In this document: positions 1 to 12,018 of the stretch, in pieces | Numbering within the stretch: the stretch's first letter is position 1 | Layout: the number at the start of each line of letters is the position of its first letter | Source of the DNA: Cristatella mucedo | Taxonomy: Eukaryota; Bryozoa; Phylactolaemata; Cristatellidae | Direction of reading: 5' to 3' | Length of the DNA stretch: 64,000 bases | Assembly (NCBI GenBank): GCA_009760855.2 | Contig: WPIO01000065.1 | Span: forward strand, 507,001-571,000 | Program-made: the position numbers and the translations under genes | The notes under the pieces: model-generated | The model's input: only the letters and a program-made list of their open reading frames with translations | Told to the model about the DNA's origin: nothing | The model's database searches: none

Positions 1-364
1 GTTGTAAATAGGGACACCTGATGACCAGCAGTTACAGATGGCCTCACTGTGGCAGCCAAAATTAAAAATGCAGGTCATGGATTCCAGTCGAACGTTAAGG
101 CTTTTTATGATGCAAAGTGGGTTTATAGTCTTTCAGTTTAAGAAAGTTGAAGTTAAAGGAAGTTGAAGTTTAAGGAAATTGCAATAGCTCTCAGAAATCG
201 ATTTCTGATGATTCTCGAGCCAAACATTAACCAGATTCAGCTGGGTGAATGGCAAAGCAATCGTGAGAATAAGGTCTCCTTAAGCACAGTGGAGTTACTT
301 TTAGTCAGTAGTAAATGTACCAAAGGTGCCCTATTTGCAATGAAAAGGGAACAATTTCTACAGA
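1..364. other. Unassigned flank
   Basis: I see no coding homology, RNA gene or recognisable repeat here. A 69-codon plus-strand frame (163-372) shows no domain or exon-like boundary. The stretch ends where the decayed 3' tail of a minus-strand LINE-A begins. Confidence 0.4.
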
Positions 365-1490
365 CGATGTAATAATATAATAGTAATAATCTGTTTTAAC
401 CCTAAAATAACTAAATCTATTGCAATAACCTCACATAGGTCGGAACGGAAGCATATCCACTGATTAGTGATAATACGATACAAACATTGCAGCAAGGATT
501 AACGAATAAAGGACGATTCACGCAGACGGAGAAAGTGATGTCAAAATAGGCAGATTTTTGGTTTCGTTTTAGATGCAGTCGAGTAAGGGAATGCCACGAT
601 GCCAGTTGGTGGTAGAGTACCAGGTTTTAGGAGCATGCGAACCGTATGCAATGTCAACCCAGATTTGAGGTTGGTTAGATAATAGGCAAACTATTTTGGT
701 AAGAACGGTGAACGATGTAGTGGGGGCCTGATTAGGACTATTTTGGATGTTGGCCGGAGATAGAGAATGACTGGATTTAAAAGTAAGCGAAAGAGCTTTG
801 AAGTCAATATGCTGATGCTTGGTGGGAAGCCAGTGCAGGTCGGCAAGAAGTGATGGAATGCAAGAAATTGACGTTCACGACAAACAAGCCGAGCTGCCTA
901 GTTCTGCACGACCCGAAAAAGGCATTTTATTGCACAGACAAGAAGATCCGCAAGGATCGAGTTATGCAAGTCCAGATGGGATGTCACAGACGTATCAACA
1001 CTTGTCTGTGGCTCCATTCTATCTAAGCAAGTTCGTAAAGTTTTGCAAATAGCTGAAAGTTGGCAGGTTGGTTGACATTAGAGCTGCCGGGGTTGTACAG
1101 TGATAATGCTGAGGCTGTTGGAGATATGCTAGCCCAAGCAATTTTCAAGGTTAGACTTTATGGTTTCTGATTGATACTAGATTCCCATAAATATTAGGTT
1201 GGTTCGATTGTTATACAATTTTAAGAAGTTAGCCATCATCCAAGTACAAAGTCAGCATTATAAGCTGTAAGGAACCCACGGATAATTTGATATTCTGGAA
1301 GGCTGGGAGCACAAAGCACAGGCATGGCTGCGTATCATTTGCATAAAAATGAAAGCCAAGATTATACCTGGTGACTATATCGTGAAGAAAAAAGTATAAA
1401 TTGTGAAAAGAAGTAGACCTAGAACTGATTTCAAGAGTGGGTGGGGCTACATCATACTTGAAAGATTCACCGGACAACTGCTGCCTGTAA
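365..1490 (-). mobile_element. LINE-A relic (L2/CR1-like), 3' half
   Basis: This is a decayed minus-strand LINE. Its 3' tail lies at 365-430, where AAT-rich sequence is followed by a mutated form of the family stem-loop. From about 540 it aligns by eye with the C-terminal reverse transcriptase region of the best LINE-A copy (31109-32100): the 'LHWLP' segment is near 820-850 and the region around the YxDDTQ motif near 1330-1480. No frame survives beyond about 80 codons. The family was assigned by comparison within the window and by typical L2/CR1 reverse transcriptase motifs. Confidence 0.7.
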
Positions 1491-2109
1491 ATATCAACTG
1501 CTGGCTAGAGCAGCTATGCAAATAAAGTCACGGTAAAAGAAATGGCCACACTAGCACCGCCAGGATTAAATGTGGAACATTCAAGATCTCACCGGGAGAT
1601 GTAGAGGCAAAAGTGTAGTTAGAGCTACCGCAATAACTAAGAAAGGTAAGTCGGTGGCTTGCAACATACCGCTTGCCTTTTTTTTCTTTGCTTCTTTTTT
1701 TGCTCTTTTTACTAGAGTGTTTCTTCTGAGCATCAGCTGAAAAATAAGTTCAAGCACTGATAAGGCTCTCCAACGACAAACAGCTTCATCTGTGCGACCC
1801 CCACTCTAATCCCAGCAAGAGCTGGGTATGCAAGTACTTGACTAGTAAAGCCACTGAGCTCCACTACATAAGACACAGCTAGATACCTCACCGAAGGGTT
1901 AGCAGGCCACGAGCATAAAGACTAGAAGAAATTAACACGATATTATTCAACATGCAGTTGATTTGCTTGGTGCTTTCTACCTTCAGATTCGTGGGCACTG
2001 TCCTTTTTCTCAAGTTCAGAGTCACTGTCCACACGGCGTCTGCAAACGCAGTTACGTAATTCCACATTTATAAATCATAAAACCCCACAGGCATTATATA
2101 TGCAGCATC
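1491..2109. other. Unassigned spacer
   Basis: No gene or repeat is recognised. A short T-rich run lies near 1680-1710. Translation on both strands is heavily interrupted. Confidence 0.4.
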
Positions 2110-4800
2110 GGTCTTGCAAAGAGCATGCTAAATAACATAATGTTAATAATAATAGCAATACATGTGTACAGCACCATCAGAGAACTCAACCTCTTTCTAG
2201 GCGCTTCATATAAGCTGTAATGCAAGCATGATCAAATGGTAAGTGGTAACATGCACAGCATCAATGGGATATGTTTAGAGGTAACATGCACAATGTCAGC
2301 CCCCATATGCACACATAGCACAAGTCAAAAGGATCTACAAATGCTTGCATTTTTAGCTTCTTTTGTCAAGTCGGGGATGTCGTTATGTCAGTCGGGACTG
2401 AGGTCTGGGCTTTGGCAGCATACGAACTAAAGACACGGTTTCCAAAAGATTTGGGAGTAGTTCTGAAGGTAGGCTCGAGCCAGAAAATGAATAGTCGACG
2501 GCAGATCCTTGAAGTCGATACGCTGCTTGATTGGGAGCCAGTGGAGGTCGGTAAAAAGGTGGCACTCCCGACAGATAAGCCTAGCTGTTGAATTTGGTAC
2601 CAACTGTAAGCACCTGATTGCGCAGGCCGGTAGACCAGCAAGCATTGAGTTGCATAAGTCGAGATGGAATGATATAATTGTATGGACCAATATAGATGTG
2701 GTAACCCTGTCTAAACAAGCCCGAATTGTAGCAATGTTATGTAGCTGAAAGTAGGCAGACTTGATTGTGGAGCTGATGTGGTCTTCTAACAGAAGGTCAG
2801 TTTGGAACATAACACCTAGATTTCGTGCAGATTCAACAGGAGATATGCTGGCAGAGCCGATTGTGGGCTTTCCAATTTCCTAATCACACTTGGTTTGCTC
2901 CCAACTAGTAAGTTGGCTTTATCATCATTTAATTTAAAAAAGTTTGCTGCCATCCATGTGCAAATGTCAGCAAGGAAGTTGAGAGAATTCGATGTGCAGG
3001 AGGGCTAGGATGGATCAAAGCAAATGCATAACTAAGATGGAGAGCGTAAACTTAGAAAAGAAGCTGACCAAGCAAAATGCCCTGAGCTACCTCAAACTTC
3101 AGTGTTTCCTCGGATGATCTTAGCCCATTCACATCAACACTCTAGAGGTTCCAATTGAGATAGGATCTGAACCGTTGAAGTGCAGTGCCAGTGATGCTCA
3201 GGCGAGATAAGAGGTACTGGAAAAAAACTTGGTGATCAGTGGTATCAAACTTTGCCGAAAGATCAAGCAGAGTGACTTTACACAAGTCTGCATACCTGGG
3301 AAGATCGTTATACACCCGAAGCAATGCTGACTCGGAGTAGTGATTAGCTCTAAAACCAGACTAGAACTTGATAGGTGTTAAGTTTCAATATAAGAGTTCA
3401 GCTGGTCTGCTGCAACTCGTTCTAGTGGCTTTGATAGAAGCAGCAGAAGGGTGGCTGGGTGGAAGGTGCTCAAGTTCTCTTGGCCTAGTGTTGCTTTCTT
3501 AATTCGAAGCCTGACAACAGCCTTTTGAAAGGTGCTGGGACATAACCTGAGGCAAAGGACATACTTATCAAGTTTATATGCATGGAGGCAGCAGATCTAT
3601 GCATTGCAAAAATAGGACAGTGGGAATAGGGTCTAGAGCAGTGGTTCTCAACCTGTGGGTCGCGACCCCTTTGGGGGTCGAACGAACCTTTCACAGGGGT
3701 CACTTAAGATAATCAGAAAACATGCATTTCCACATTTCGCACAGAATAATTTTATGGTTGGAGGTCGCCACAACATGAGGAACTGTATTAAAGGGTCGCA
3801 GCATTAGGAAAGTTGAGAAGCACTGGTCTAGATGGTAAGTATAGTCTTCTTAGACTGGGAGATGAACTCCAAAATGAGGTTACCAGTGGCAGTCTTGGAT
3901 GCACACATTAAGGTGCTTCACAGAATCGCGGGAGAGAAGTACTGTAAAGTTGCTATTAAGGGATAGGAGTCCAGAAGGGATGCTGCTACCTTACGGATGA
4001 GCTCTCTGGTCTTGCCAGTCTTGGTGAAAAAGAAGCCAGAGAAGCGATCAGCTAGATCGCCACAAGGATTAATAGGTAAGGAGCAAACTTGGAAGTGGTT
4101 AAGGAGATGGTTGATAGTAGAAATGAGTATATTTGGATTGCGCAACTGCGATTCAAAAATATTTTATATAAGCTAGACTTGACCTTTGCCAGGATCGATT
4201 AGTATAATCTACAGTAGTCCTGTGCCTGTCAACAGACAGTCAGTACTGCTCTGTTATATGCTTTCTCAAGCTGTTGCTTAGTAGACCTAGCTAGTTTAAT
4301 GTCTGTGGTAAACCATAAGCCGTCTAGGTGAGGGGAAACTGCTTAGCCAGAGGAGCAAACTCGTCAAGCATGTCAGCTAACGACGTGTTCTAACATTCTA
4401 CCAATGATGACAGGTCGGAAGAGGGATTGCGCTGCACGGGCGAACAAGATACTCTCGTGCGGACAGCATCGATGTTAAGGGTCTTGAGGTTTTGCGATTT
4501 ACAAGTGATTTGAATGCAAAGGAGGGCACACACTGTAGACTGAATGAGATTGGCATGTGGTCAGATGAGCAGAATTTGGTAATTATTGGGGATGATAGCA
4601 TATAGTTGCGGGAGAATATTTGATCGGTGTGTGACCGCTGTTGTGAGTACGGTTATGCGGATGAGCCACAAGAGAAAATGAGTCAGTCAGTGTACAAAAC
4701 TGATCTTTTGGTGCATATTTTCTTTCACTGAGTCACAGTACAAGTCGACCAGACCTGGCAGGGCAGATTAGTCAGCCCATATCATCTAAGACTCAACCCA
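2110..4800 (-). mobile_element. LINE-A relic, long copy interrupted by SPIN-like hAT
   Basis: This is a long minus-strand LINE-A copy. The 3' stem-loop sequence lies at about 2170-2215 and reverse transcriptase C-terminal fragments at 2427-2810. The 'LLDLSAKFDTTDHQVF' part of the fingers/palm is at 3142-3324. Linker fragments sit at 3918-4145 and 4398-4601, and the last recognisable part, toward the endonuclease, ends near 4700-4800. Many frameshifts and stops make it dead. A 187-bp hAT element is inserted at 3639-3825, so the hAT arrived after the LINE. The 5' boundary is approximate. Confidence 0.75.
3639..3825. mobile_element. SPIN-like non-autonomous hAT transposon
   Basis: This 187-bp element starts with CAGTGGTTCTCAACCTGTGG and ends with the inverse pattern (…TTGAGAAGCACTG). 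It is flanked by an 8-bp target duplication, gtctagag at 3631-3638 and gtctagat at 3826-3833, matching at 7 of 8 positions. An 8-bp duplication and CAGTGGTT-type ends are hallmarks of hAT elements. Beyond the ends, both subterminal regions look nearly identical, from memory, to the SPIN family: a left block rich in GTCGCGACCCC/GGGGGTCGAACGA, and a right block reading TTTTATGGTTGG…ATGAGGAACTG…AAAGGGTCG. SPIN is known from several tetrapods and some invertebrates through horizontal transfer. There is no transposase; it is a deletion derivative. It sits inside a dead LINE-A. Confidence 0.9.
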
Positions 4801-5036
4801 CACCTGTAGGTCTGACCCAATTAAGACTAAACACACTGTTGCTATTGCCCCCTCCCATAGGCAGCACTGTCCTCTGCAGCCAGAGCCGAGGTCTGCCGTG
4901 CATTTATCCTTAATAGAAATGTAGTTCACTCACTTGCGACTCGGAATCACCTATCTCCACTAAATACTTACCCACAGTATTAGAGAAAATGTTGCGATCG
5001 ATCAAAGATCTCCCAGGGTTTTAAGCCACCTGCAAA
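4801..5036. other. Unassigned spacer between LINE copies
   Basis: No coding signal or known repeat was recognised between the LINE-A 5' remnant and the 3' end of the next LINE-B copy. Confidence 0.35.
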
Positions 5037-5820
5037 TGTATCTCCGTCTGTAACTCCACAAAGTCATAAAGACCATGTGGGCGTTACGCAAGAGAGTTTT
5101 GTATAGCACACTCACAGCCTAAGCGGCTTTCGGTACACATTCGGTAGCCAACAGACTTCGTCTCACGCAACAAACAGAAAGTGGGAAGCATAGCAGAGTC
5201 AGGAGAGCAGTTGAGGTAGCGAGTAGCATAGAAGTAGCAGCTCAGGACCGCTGAAAAAGATGTGCCATAGTCGGCAGTTGAAGAGTAGTTGTCGTTGCAT
5301 AAGAATTGTGGAAGCGAGTTCCACAGTCTAGGACCTGCAGAGCTAAAGCTTCTGTCGCCTACTGTCTTTAAGCGGAGGAATGAATGGGACAGCTAATTTA
5401 TTGTCCACACAGGACCTCAGGGCACGAACAGACTGAAACTGATGCAGCAGTTCAGCTAGGTACGAAGGAGCCAAGCCGTGGTGGGCCTTGTGGGTCAGCG
5501 TAAGAACTTTGCTCTGTATCCTTTGCTCAACCGGCAACCATCTTAGCTCTTTCAGCAAAGGTGACACGTGCTCAAACTGCTGGGACTTGAAGACCAGCCT
5601 TGCAGCCATATTCATAGTCCGCTGTAGTGGCAAAATAGCTTTCTTTAGCAGCCCAGCCAAAAGGGAATTACAATCATCAAGCCGAGACAGAACTAGAGAG
5701 CTAGTTAATTTTTTTTACAAGCCACTGTGGGAGACAGCTCCTAATCTTGGATAGGGATCGGATGTGATGGCTAGCTGTAGAGGCAGTCTTCTGAATGAAG
5801 CTTTTGATATTGAGCCAGAA
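5037..5820 (-). mobile_element. LINE-B 3' fragment (reverse transcriptase C-terminus)
   Basis: This 5'-truncated minus-strand LINE-B copy keeps its family 3' end (TGTATCTCCGTCTGTAACTCC on the plus strand, at 5037). It retains a 105-codon frame (5343-5660) that closely matches the C-terminal region of the best LINE-B copy at 28010-28900, including the 'LQRTMNMAARLVFKSQ' and '[16 protein letters not shown]' segments. Homology stops near 5820 within the sequence coding for the C-terminal half of the enzyme. It is a typical product of incomplete reverse transcription. Confidence 0.8.
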
Positions 5821-6769
5821 TGAAAACACTACCTGTCAGTCATTCTTAACAACACACTGGCTAACCTTTAAAGTTATTCTTTAAAAAGCTTTGGTCAGAC
5901 GACATACTATAGTTGCAGCCAGAGGATTGTGAATGATCTGCCTTTTATGCAATCAGTACTCAGTTGACGGTCCCGGTAGGTGGTAAAGCTCCTACACTGA
6001 CGGTGTGCTAGTCAAGTCTTAAATAAACTTATTGAATTGATTAGGTTAAACTATCTTTTACAGGTCAAGCATTTATTGGAATTGCAAGCACCACAATGAA
6101 CATGGAGAATCTAAGTTAGGTGAGTCCCGAATTAGCTTTATGGGTCAGTTATGGCAGTTGCTAGCAAGTGCCTCTGCTGTCGAAATGCCACCACAACAGC
6201 CACCACGAAGTCAGAATTTCTTATTTCGGCAAGGAGTGGCATAATTGTAATCTAAGGCTCTGGGCTCAGGATGCTGTGGAAGAGTAGAAAGGCGGTTGCT
6301 TACTTATCAATATCCGGCGATGGAGCCCAGCATTCTCTGACACCCATTTCACCAATTTTCTCCCGTTCTTCGCGGCGCCTGTGAGAAACAAAGCAAAAAC
6401 ATACATCCGGTCGGCATGCTAAAAGCACCAAGCAGCAATAACAGGCAAAATAACAAAGAGCATTTGATTGCGCATTCACTCGTCCACACACCGGTTTCTT
6501 TGGTCACTTTAGCAGCAAGTTCATCCAAAGGCACATAAGCATGCCAGGTCATGGGAATGGGGTCATGGCAATTGACAACAAGGTGCTGTTTATTGCGTAT
6601 AGCAGAGAGCCACACGGGAGCCAGTAGCCATGCTTGCCGATCCTGAGCCGATCGATGCTGACCCGAACGCGAGTTAACGAATGTGCACGCTGTTCTCCGG
6701 TGAAGACTGCCGGAAGAGGCTAGTGCCTAAGTGCACACGAATAATGACACATACGAGCAGGCGAACTAT
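5821..6769. other. Spacer with one exon-like minus-strand stretch
   Basis: Mostly unassigned. On the minus strand 6455-6600 encodes a stretch with plausible codon texture ('WHAYVPLDELAAKVTKETG'). A CAG acceptor-like site sits on its upstream side and a GTGTGT donor-like site follows it. I do not recognise the protein and cannot show that it is expressed. The rest shows no feature. Confidence 0.25.
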
Positions 6770-7250
6770 ATGGCACAGTCTACTAAGGATTCGAGATTGG
6801 TTCGAGGATAAGCTAAACGACCTGCGTCAGAAAGCCGGGTGGCACGATGCCAAGCCTGATCGGGAAGCAGTTTGTAAAGGTAGGCTGGAGCAAGTGAATT
6901 AAGGGACCTTACATGTAAGTGACACAGCCTTCCAGTCGATATACTGCTGGATAAGGAGCCAGTGCGTCGATAAGAATTGGTGTAATGTGGCATTGTCGAT
7001 GTTCACGACAGACAAGCCTAGCTGCAGAGTTTTTCACCAACTGTAAACACCTCGCACAGGCCTGGAGACTTGCAAGTGATGCCTTACAGAAGTGGAGACT
7101 GGATGTCACAGATACGTGGACCAACTTAGTTGTGGAATCTCTGTCTAAGCAGGCCGAAGGTCACTTTGGAATGGATATTAGATTGAGTGCAGATGCTACA
7201 GGAGATATTCTAGCCGAGCCCATTTTGAGGGATATGCTTTCCTGTGCACA
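6770..7250 (-). mobile_element. LINE-A fragment
   Basis: This is an internal minus-strand piece of LINE-A reverse transcriptase C-terminus. Short frames at 6766-6993 and 6909-7124 contain the family segments '[19 protein letters not shown]' and 'LNSLAPAYLYKLLPDQA'. The 3' tail is missing, so this is a rearranged relic rather than a simple 5' truncation. Confidence 0.65.
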
Positions 7251-8089
7251 CATACATACAGTGCTAGCCAAAAAATCCTTGCATCCGGGGACTAAGATTT
7301 CGACTCTGGTATCATAGTGCTTCCTTGGCTGCTGGCCAAAAAACTTCCCCAGAGTACAGGACTAGCATGGGCAAGCAGTATTTGTAACAAATCGTGAATG
7401 CTACACCTTAGTTTTCCTTTCAGGTACAAAAATATGGACAATAGCCCTGCTTGTAGTATCTGAGGTAATTTTGGCTTCTGATATTGTCACCATTCTCAGT
7501 GGATATAATTTTTTTTAGTACTGTCGGGAACACTACTAAGTAGGATTTACTCGACGCATCAAGTATCACAGTCTCCAAAAATGTATCTCAACAACCATGT
7601 CTCGAGTTTTTTCAGAAACTATCGAGAGTTTGAAGCAGGCCATTTTGAGTACATACAACAACAGGCAAAACATGGCTCGAAGAGATACAAGAAATCGCTG
7701 ACGCGGAGAAAAAGAAAACATAACCAACAACATTGTCTGATTCACAAAGAATTTGAGATTTTTTAAAACAATTTTAAAGGTATTAACTTTCTCACTTTTC
7801 CAAATGCAAGTACTAAATTAAACTACATTTCCATTATTTTGATATAGACTGTATAGTGCATGCAGGTCACCATGGTTTAGGCATATCGGGTAGTTTCCGA
7901 GACCAGTTTTAGAAAACTGTTTTTGTCAGGAACCGTAGTTGGCTGGTTTTTGCTCTAAAACTGCACTACAGATTTCCTGCATAGTCTCCAACCAGGTCTG
8001 ACCTACCTCTGTGCATGCACAAAACCAGATGCCTCACTCCTTAAACATTCGACAACTAGTTCCAAACACAGACGTTGCGATAAATAAAT
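7251..8089. other. Unassigned AT-rich spacer
   Basis: No gene, RNA or repeat recognised. A 61-codon plus-strand frame at 7581-7766 is lysine-rich and low-information. Confidence 0.35.
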
Positions 8090-8222
8090 AAAACAAAATT
8101 TGTCTTCACAGCACCCTGAGAGGACTTCTCTATCTAGGCGCTTTATATAGGCGGTCTTAAAAGGGCTTGAGCTCACGACCTTAGTCTACACTCGAGCATT
8201 TTACCCCTGGGCCAAACCATGC
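8090..8222 (-). repeat. SINE-1 copy (tRNA-derived, LINE-A tail)
   Basis: Read on the minus strand, this has a tRNA-like head with an A-box-like 'TTTGGCCCAGGGGTAAAA' segment and a degenerate B box, followed by the tail shared with LINE-A. That tail is visible on the plus strand as agcaccctgagaggacttct…ctaggcgctt. It belongs to the same family as the copies at 9752, 52079 and 56925. Confidence 0.6.
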
Positions 8223-8809
8223 AGTGTTCTACGGGAGGTACCGGACACATCCAAAATTGTTTAATTCGCTGTGTTCTGATTGTGCTACCAACTGCAACTT
8301 TTTCCAAACTCACTAGACACCCAGCAGACACGGAAGCGCACATTCAAAACGACCCGCCGGTGGCCGCAGACTGCCAAGCTTCCTGCTGGCCCGAGTGATC
8401 TGCTGGCAGAGTGTACAGCAAGCAGCAAGCTCTTGCCAAATGCCTACGTCGGCCATATTAATGCCAGACTGTAAAAAAGAGCAGAAAATCAGGTCACCTC
8501 AGGAGAAATTGCTCGTCGAGTCCCGAGTGCTTGAACGAAGACGTAGCATTTCGTCTGGAGCTGTCAGAAAAAATCCTGCAAAATAAAACAAATGAGCATT
8601 ACAAGCAGCTGCACAGCCTAAGCAGAACGGCAGTGATTAGCAACACAGAGCCGAGACGGAGCTAGGCTGCTAGAAAACTATCAGCTCTAGGCAAAGCAAA
8701 AAGCCGCATGCAAAGCGGCATGTAGCGGCTGATGTGGTCCTGACCGACTTTCCCATCGTATAAGTAACGTTTTCCAAGGAACAGCAAATACAAGTCATGC
8801 ATAATAAAG
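8223..8809. other. Unassigned spacer
   Basis: Two overlapping plus-strand frames (8280-8474 and 8395-8586) have no recognised domain. No splice or repeat structure is convincing. Confidence 0.3.
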
Positions 8810-9480
8810 ATAACAATAATAATAATAAAGATTCGTATCATACCCTAAGAGAACTCAATTTCTTTCTACGTGCTTAACATATCCTAAAAAGAAGCACATT
8901 GTTACTAAGTAATAAGGAGCATGATTTTAGCATGAATAATCCCTCAAAGAACGAAACGGTCCCCACGGACGGAGCAAATTCTAGTTAGGAAAGGGCAGGT
9001 GTGTAGATCCATTGTAAAGGACTAGTGAGGGGATGTCGTGATGCCAGTCGGTAGTTGATTCCAAGCTTAGGGAGTATACAGACTGATGGCAAGTTTGCGG
9101 AGCATACAGACTGAAAGCACGGTTGCTGCACGATTTAAGGTTGGTTAGAGGCACAGCTAAAAAGGACTCGAGTAAGCACAGTAGCACTTCGAGACGAAGC
9201 TGAGGACGAAGCACTTCCAGCAGAGAGGCCAGAGAGCAAGAGAATACAGAGCTAGCTACTAGCTAGCTACTACTACTAGTAGTGAGTGGCAGAACGTTGA
9301 ATTCGATACGCTACTTGATAGGGAGTCAGTGCAGGTCGATGAGAAGTGGTGCAATACGGCAGCTTCGACGTTCACGGAGACAAGCATTGCTTCCCAGTTT
9401 TGCACCAATCTGTAAGCAGCAAATTGAACTGGCAGGAAGACCTGCAAGTGGTGAGTGACACAAGTCGAAACGGCGTACCA
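8810..9480 (-). mobile_element. LINE-A 3' fragment
   Basis: This minus-strand copy starts with an AAT-repeat tail (8810-8835) and the family stem-loop (mutated, 8845-8880). It then covers the C-terminal reverse transcriptase region up to the 'VQNSAA..VCRE' part near 9380-9480. A CTAG/CTA microrepeat interrupts it at about 9248-9282. Confidence 0.65.
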
Positions 9481-9751
9481 CAGCACAACGCTGCGTTCTT
9501 GCTTGGGCGACTCAACTGGCTACAATGCTATTTTTTAATGGTATGTGGCCACAACATCCAGTTAAACAGCCAGAGTAGGTGACTATGGGTCACACAGCTT
9601 CTTGCTGGGGGTGGGGGAGGCACAGTGAAGCTTCATTATTAAGAACTGTGTTGGCTGAGCTAATGTAGTGTACACTAAGTAAATGTAATGTACACTAAGT
9701 AAACAATGGAGTAACTAAATAAACAAATTAGTTGACGTAAGTAAGCATCTC

Positions 9752-9875
9752 TTGCTGGTTTGGCCCAGTGGTTAAGCTGCTTGCCCCGATCAAGGTCCGG
9801 CCGAGGTCGTGGGCTCGTGACTCCTGGCATATGCCAGTTCTCCTAGGTCGCTATACAAATGAATTATATATTTAT
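9752..9875 (+). repeat. SINE-1 copy
   Basis: The A box-like segment TGGCCCAGTGGTTAAGC lies near 9763 and a B-box-like segment (GGGCTCGTGACTCC) near 9810. The tail ends GCTATACAAATGAATTATA, as in other SINE-1 copies. It is a polymerase-III-type retroposon; the head is tRNA-related but not a functional tRNA gene. Confidence 0.65.
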
Positions 9876-10049
9876 TAAGTAAGCATCTCGAAAGAGATAC
9901 TGCCACCGATGGTGGCCACACCAATGACTCCATAATGCAATGGTGATTGATTCAACAACCTCACTTATACTTTTACACCATAATAGCCTCAGTGGCTTTC
10001 TCCCCTATTTGCAGGGACTGTAAGAGTTACTCAAGACACGGAAAACCTA

Positions 10050-10690
10050 GTCCTCAAAATGTGCTTAGCTAAATTACATCTTCTGTAGCACATGCATTTA
10101 ATCTGGGTGTCCTGTTTCAAAGCAACCTTTTATTAGACGACCACATCAGCTCCAGAGTCAAGTACGCCTACTTTCAGCCATGTAACATTCAAAAAGATGT
10201 ATACAGCTGGTGCAAAACTCTGCAGCTAGGCTTATCTGTCATGAACGTCACATCTAAGACGCTACACCACTTCTGACTGACTTGGACTGATTCCCGATTA
10301 AGCAGTGGATCAACATCAAGGACTGTAACATAAGAACTTCTTTCTAATCATGCTAAGCATCATACCACCACTCTTATGACTAAAGAAACTTAGCTGTGCC
10401 TCTAAACAAACTTTAAATCGTTTGGAGACCACACCTTCAGTTTGCATGCTCCCATAGCTTGGAACCAACTGCCGACAGATGTCACGATATCCCCAAGCTC
10501 GAGACATTTAAAAAGAAGCTATACACCCACTCCTCTCACAGTATTTGCATCGTCCGTTTTGCATGCTTATGAGTGCTACCACTGCGACTAATCAACTGAC
10601 GTGCTTCCTTTCCAGCATATGTAAAGTGTTCAGAGACAGATATTTAGTTCTCTTGAGAGTGCTATACAAATATCCTTATTATTAGAATGT
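10050..10690 (+). mobile_element. LINE-A relic, plus strand
   Basis: This is a decayed plus-strand LINE-A 3' portion. It includes the 'NLGVLFQSNLLLDDHISS' region near 10098-10160 and the 'W.QLP' and 'FKKKLYTHSS' C-terminal motif near 10450-10530. The 3' tail (gttctcttgagagtgctatacaaat) lies near 10650-10672. Frameshifts are frequent. Confidence 0.7.
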
Positions 10691-10827
10691 GCCTACATGT
10701 GCTTTCAACAATAAAAGATACATAATCAATGCTTAGAACTCGGCCATATTTCCATAAAATCCAAAATGTCTACAGTAGCATCGAAATCATTGAGCGACTG
10801 GTTTTGCCAAGACTATATTATATTATG

Positions 10828-11080
10828 TATCTCCATCTGTAACTCCACAAAGTCATAAAGACTATGTGGGTTTTACGCAAGAAAGTTTTGTATAGCGTAC
10901 TCCTCACAGCCTAAGCGGCTTTCGGTACACATTCGGTAGCCAACAGACTTCGTCTCACACAACAAAGAGAAAGTGGAAAGCATAGAAGAGTCAGGAGAGC
11001 AGTCGAGGTAGTGAGTGGCATGGAAGTAGCAGCTCAGGACGGCTGGAAAGAATATGCTACAGTCGGCAGAAGGAGACTAG
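10828..11080 (-). mobile_element. LINE-B 3'-end fragment
   Basis: The last ~250 bases of LINE-B, from the family 3' terminus (TATCTCCATCTGTAACTCCA on the plus strand) through the ORF end and '…CERNECVLGCESTK' analogue. It is 5'-truncated and non-functional. Confidence 0.7.
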
Positions 11081-11502
11081 TGGCAGTGAAAAGATTGGAA
11101 TCTCAAAACGAATAGCAAAATAATTATAGTTATTTGTGCATGCACAAGTAGCTTTGGAGCACATGAGACAAGCAGTATGCATATAGAAATGCTTACATAC
11201 GTTTTTGCATTAATCTTACTTGTAGGAACAAATGCTAGAGCTGGAACCGCATATTGAAATGAGCTCGACAAGGAAACGTACAGAGGCTAGCTAGTAAACT
11301 GCAGGGCTCCTATAACATCTGCATGCTGACATACCAAGCTTAGCAATGAATGTAAGGCCCCAACTGACAAGTTAGGGGACCCAGATCACTGGATTGTGCC
11401 GACTTATGCTGCCCAATTATCCATGATGCAACTCTTGCTTGAATGTTGACATTCACTAACTCATGTGGCAGACTGTTGTTGTCTTAATGTCATGTAATGT
11501 AT

Positions 11503-11760
11503 TTTCGTCGGCAACTCCACAAAGCCATAAAGACTATGTGGGTGTTACACAGGAGAGTTTTGTGTAGCACACCCACAGCCTATGCGAGTTTCGGTACGCA
11601 TTCGGTAGCCAACAGACTTCATCTCATGCAACAAAGAGAAAGTGGCATAGCAGAGTCAGGAGAGCAGTTGAAGTAGTGAGTAGCATGGAAGTAGCAGCTC
11701 AGGACCACTGAAAAGGATGAGCCATAGTAGGCAGCAGGAGAGTAGTTAGTTGTCTTAAGA
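11503..11760 (-). mobile_element. LINE-B 3'-end fragment
   Basis: A second short LINE-B 3' end, truncated at nearly the same internal position as the copy at 10828-11080. The family motif 'ACTCCACAAAGCCATAAAGA' is on the plus strand at 11515. The repeated truncation point suggests a template barrier, or duplication of this segment. Confidence 0.7.
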
Positions 11761-12018
11761 GTTTCCCAGGTATACTCTCTAGTGACAACACGAATCACGA
11801 GTATTTGGTAAAAAACGGTAGTAATAACAAGTAATAATACCATAACAGTATATAGCAGCCCATGAGAACTAAGTTTCATTGTAGTCACTGGAAATGAAGC
11901 ATATCAACTAGCTAGCGATGATAGCAAGCACAATTTCATCATACATAAAAAGGACGAGCCAGATAAACGATGCATAAGCAATGTGTTATATGCAGCCGTT
12001 CTAGCAGTTAACATAATA

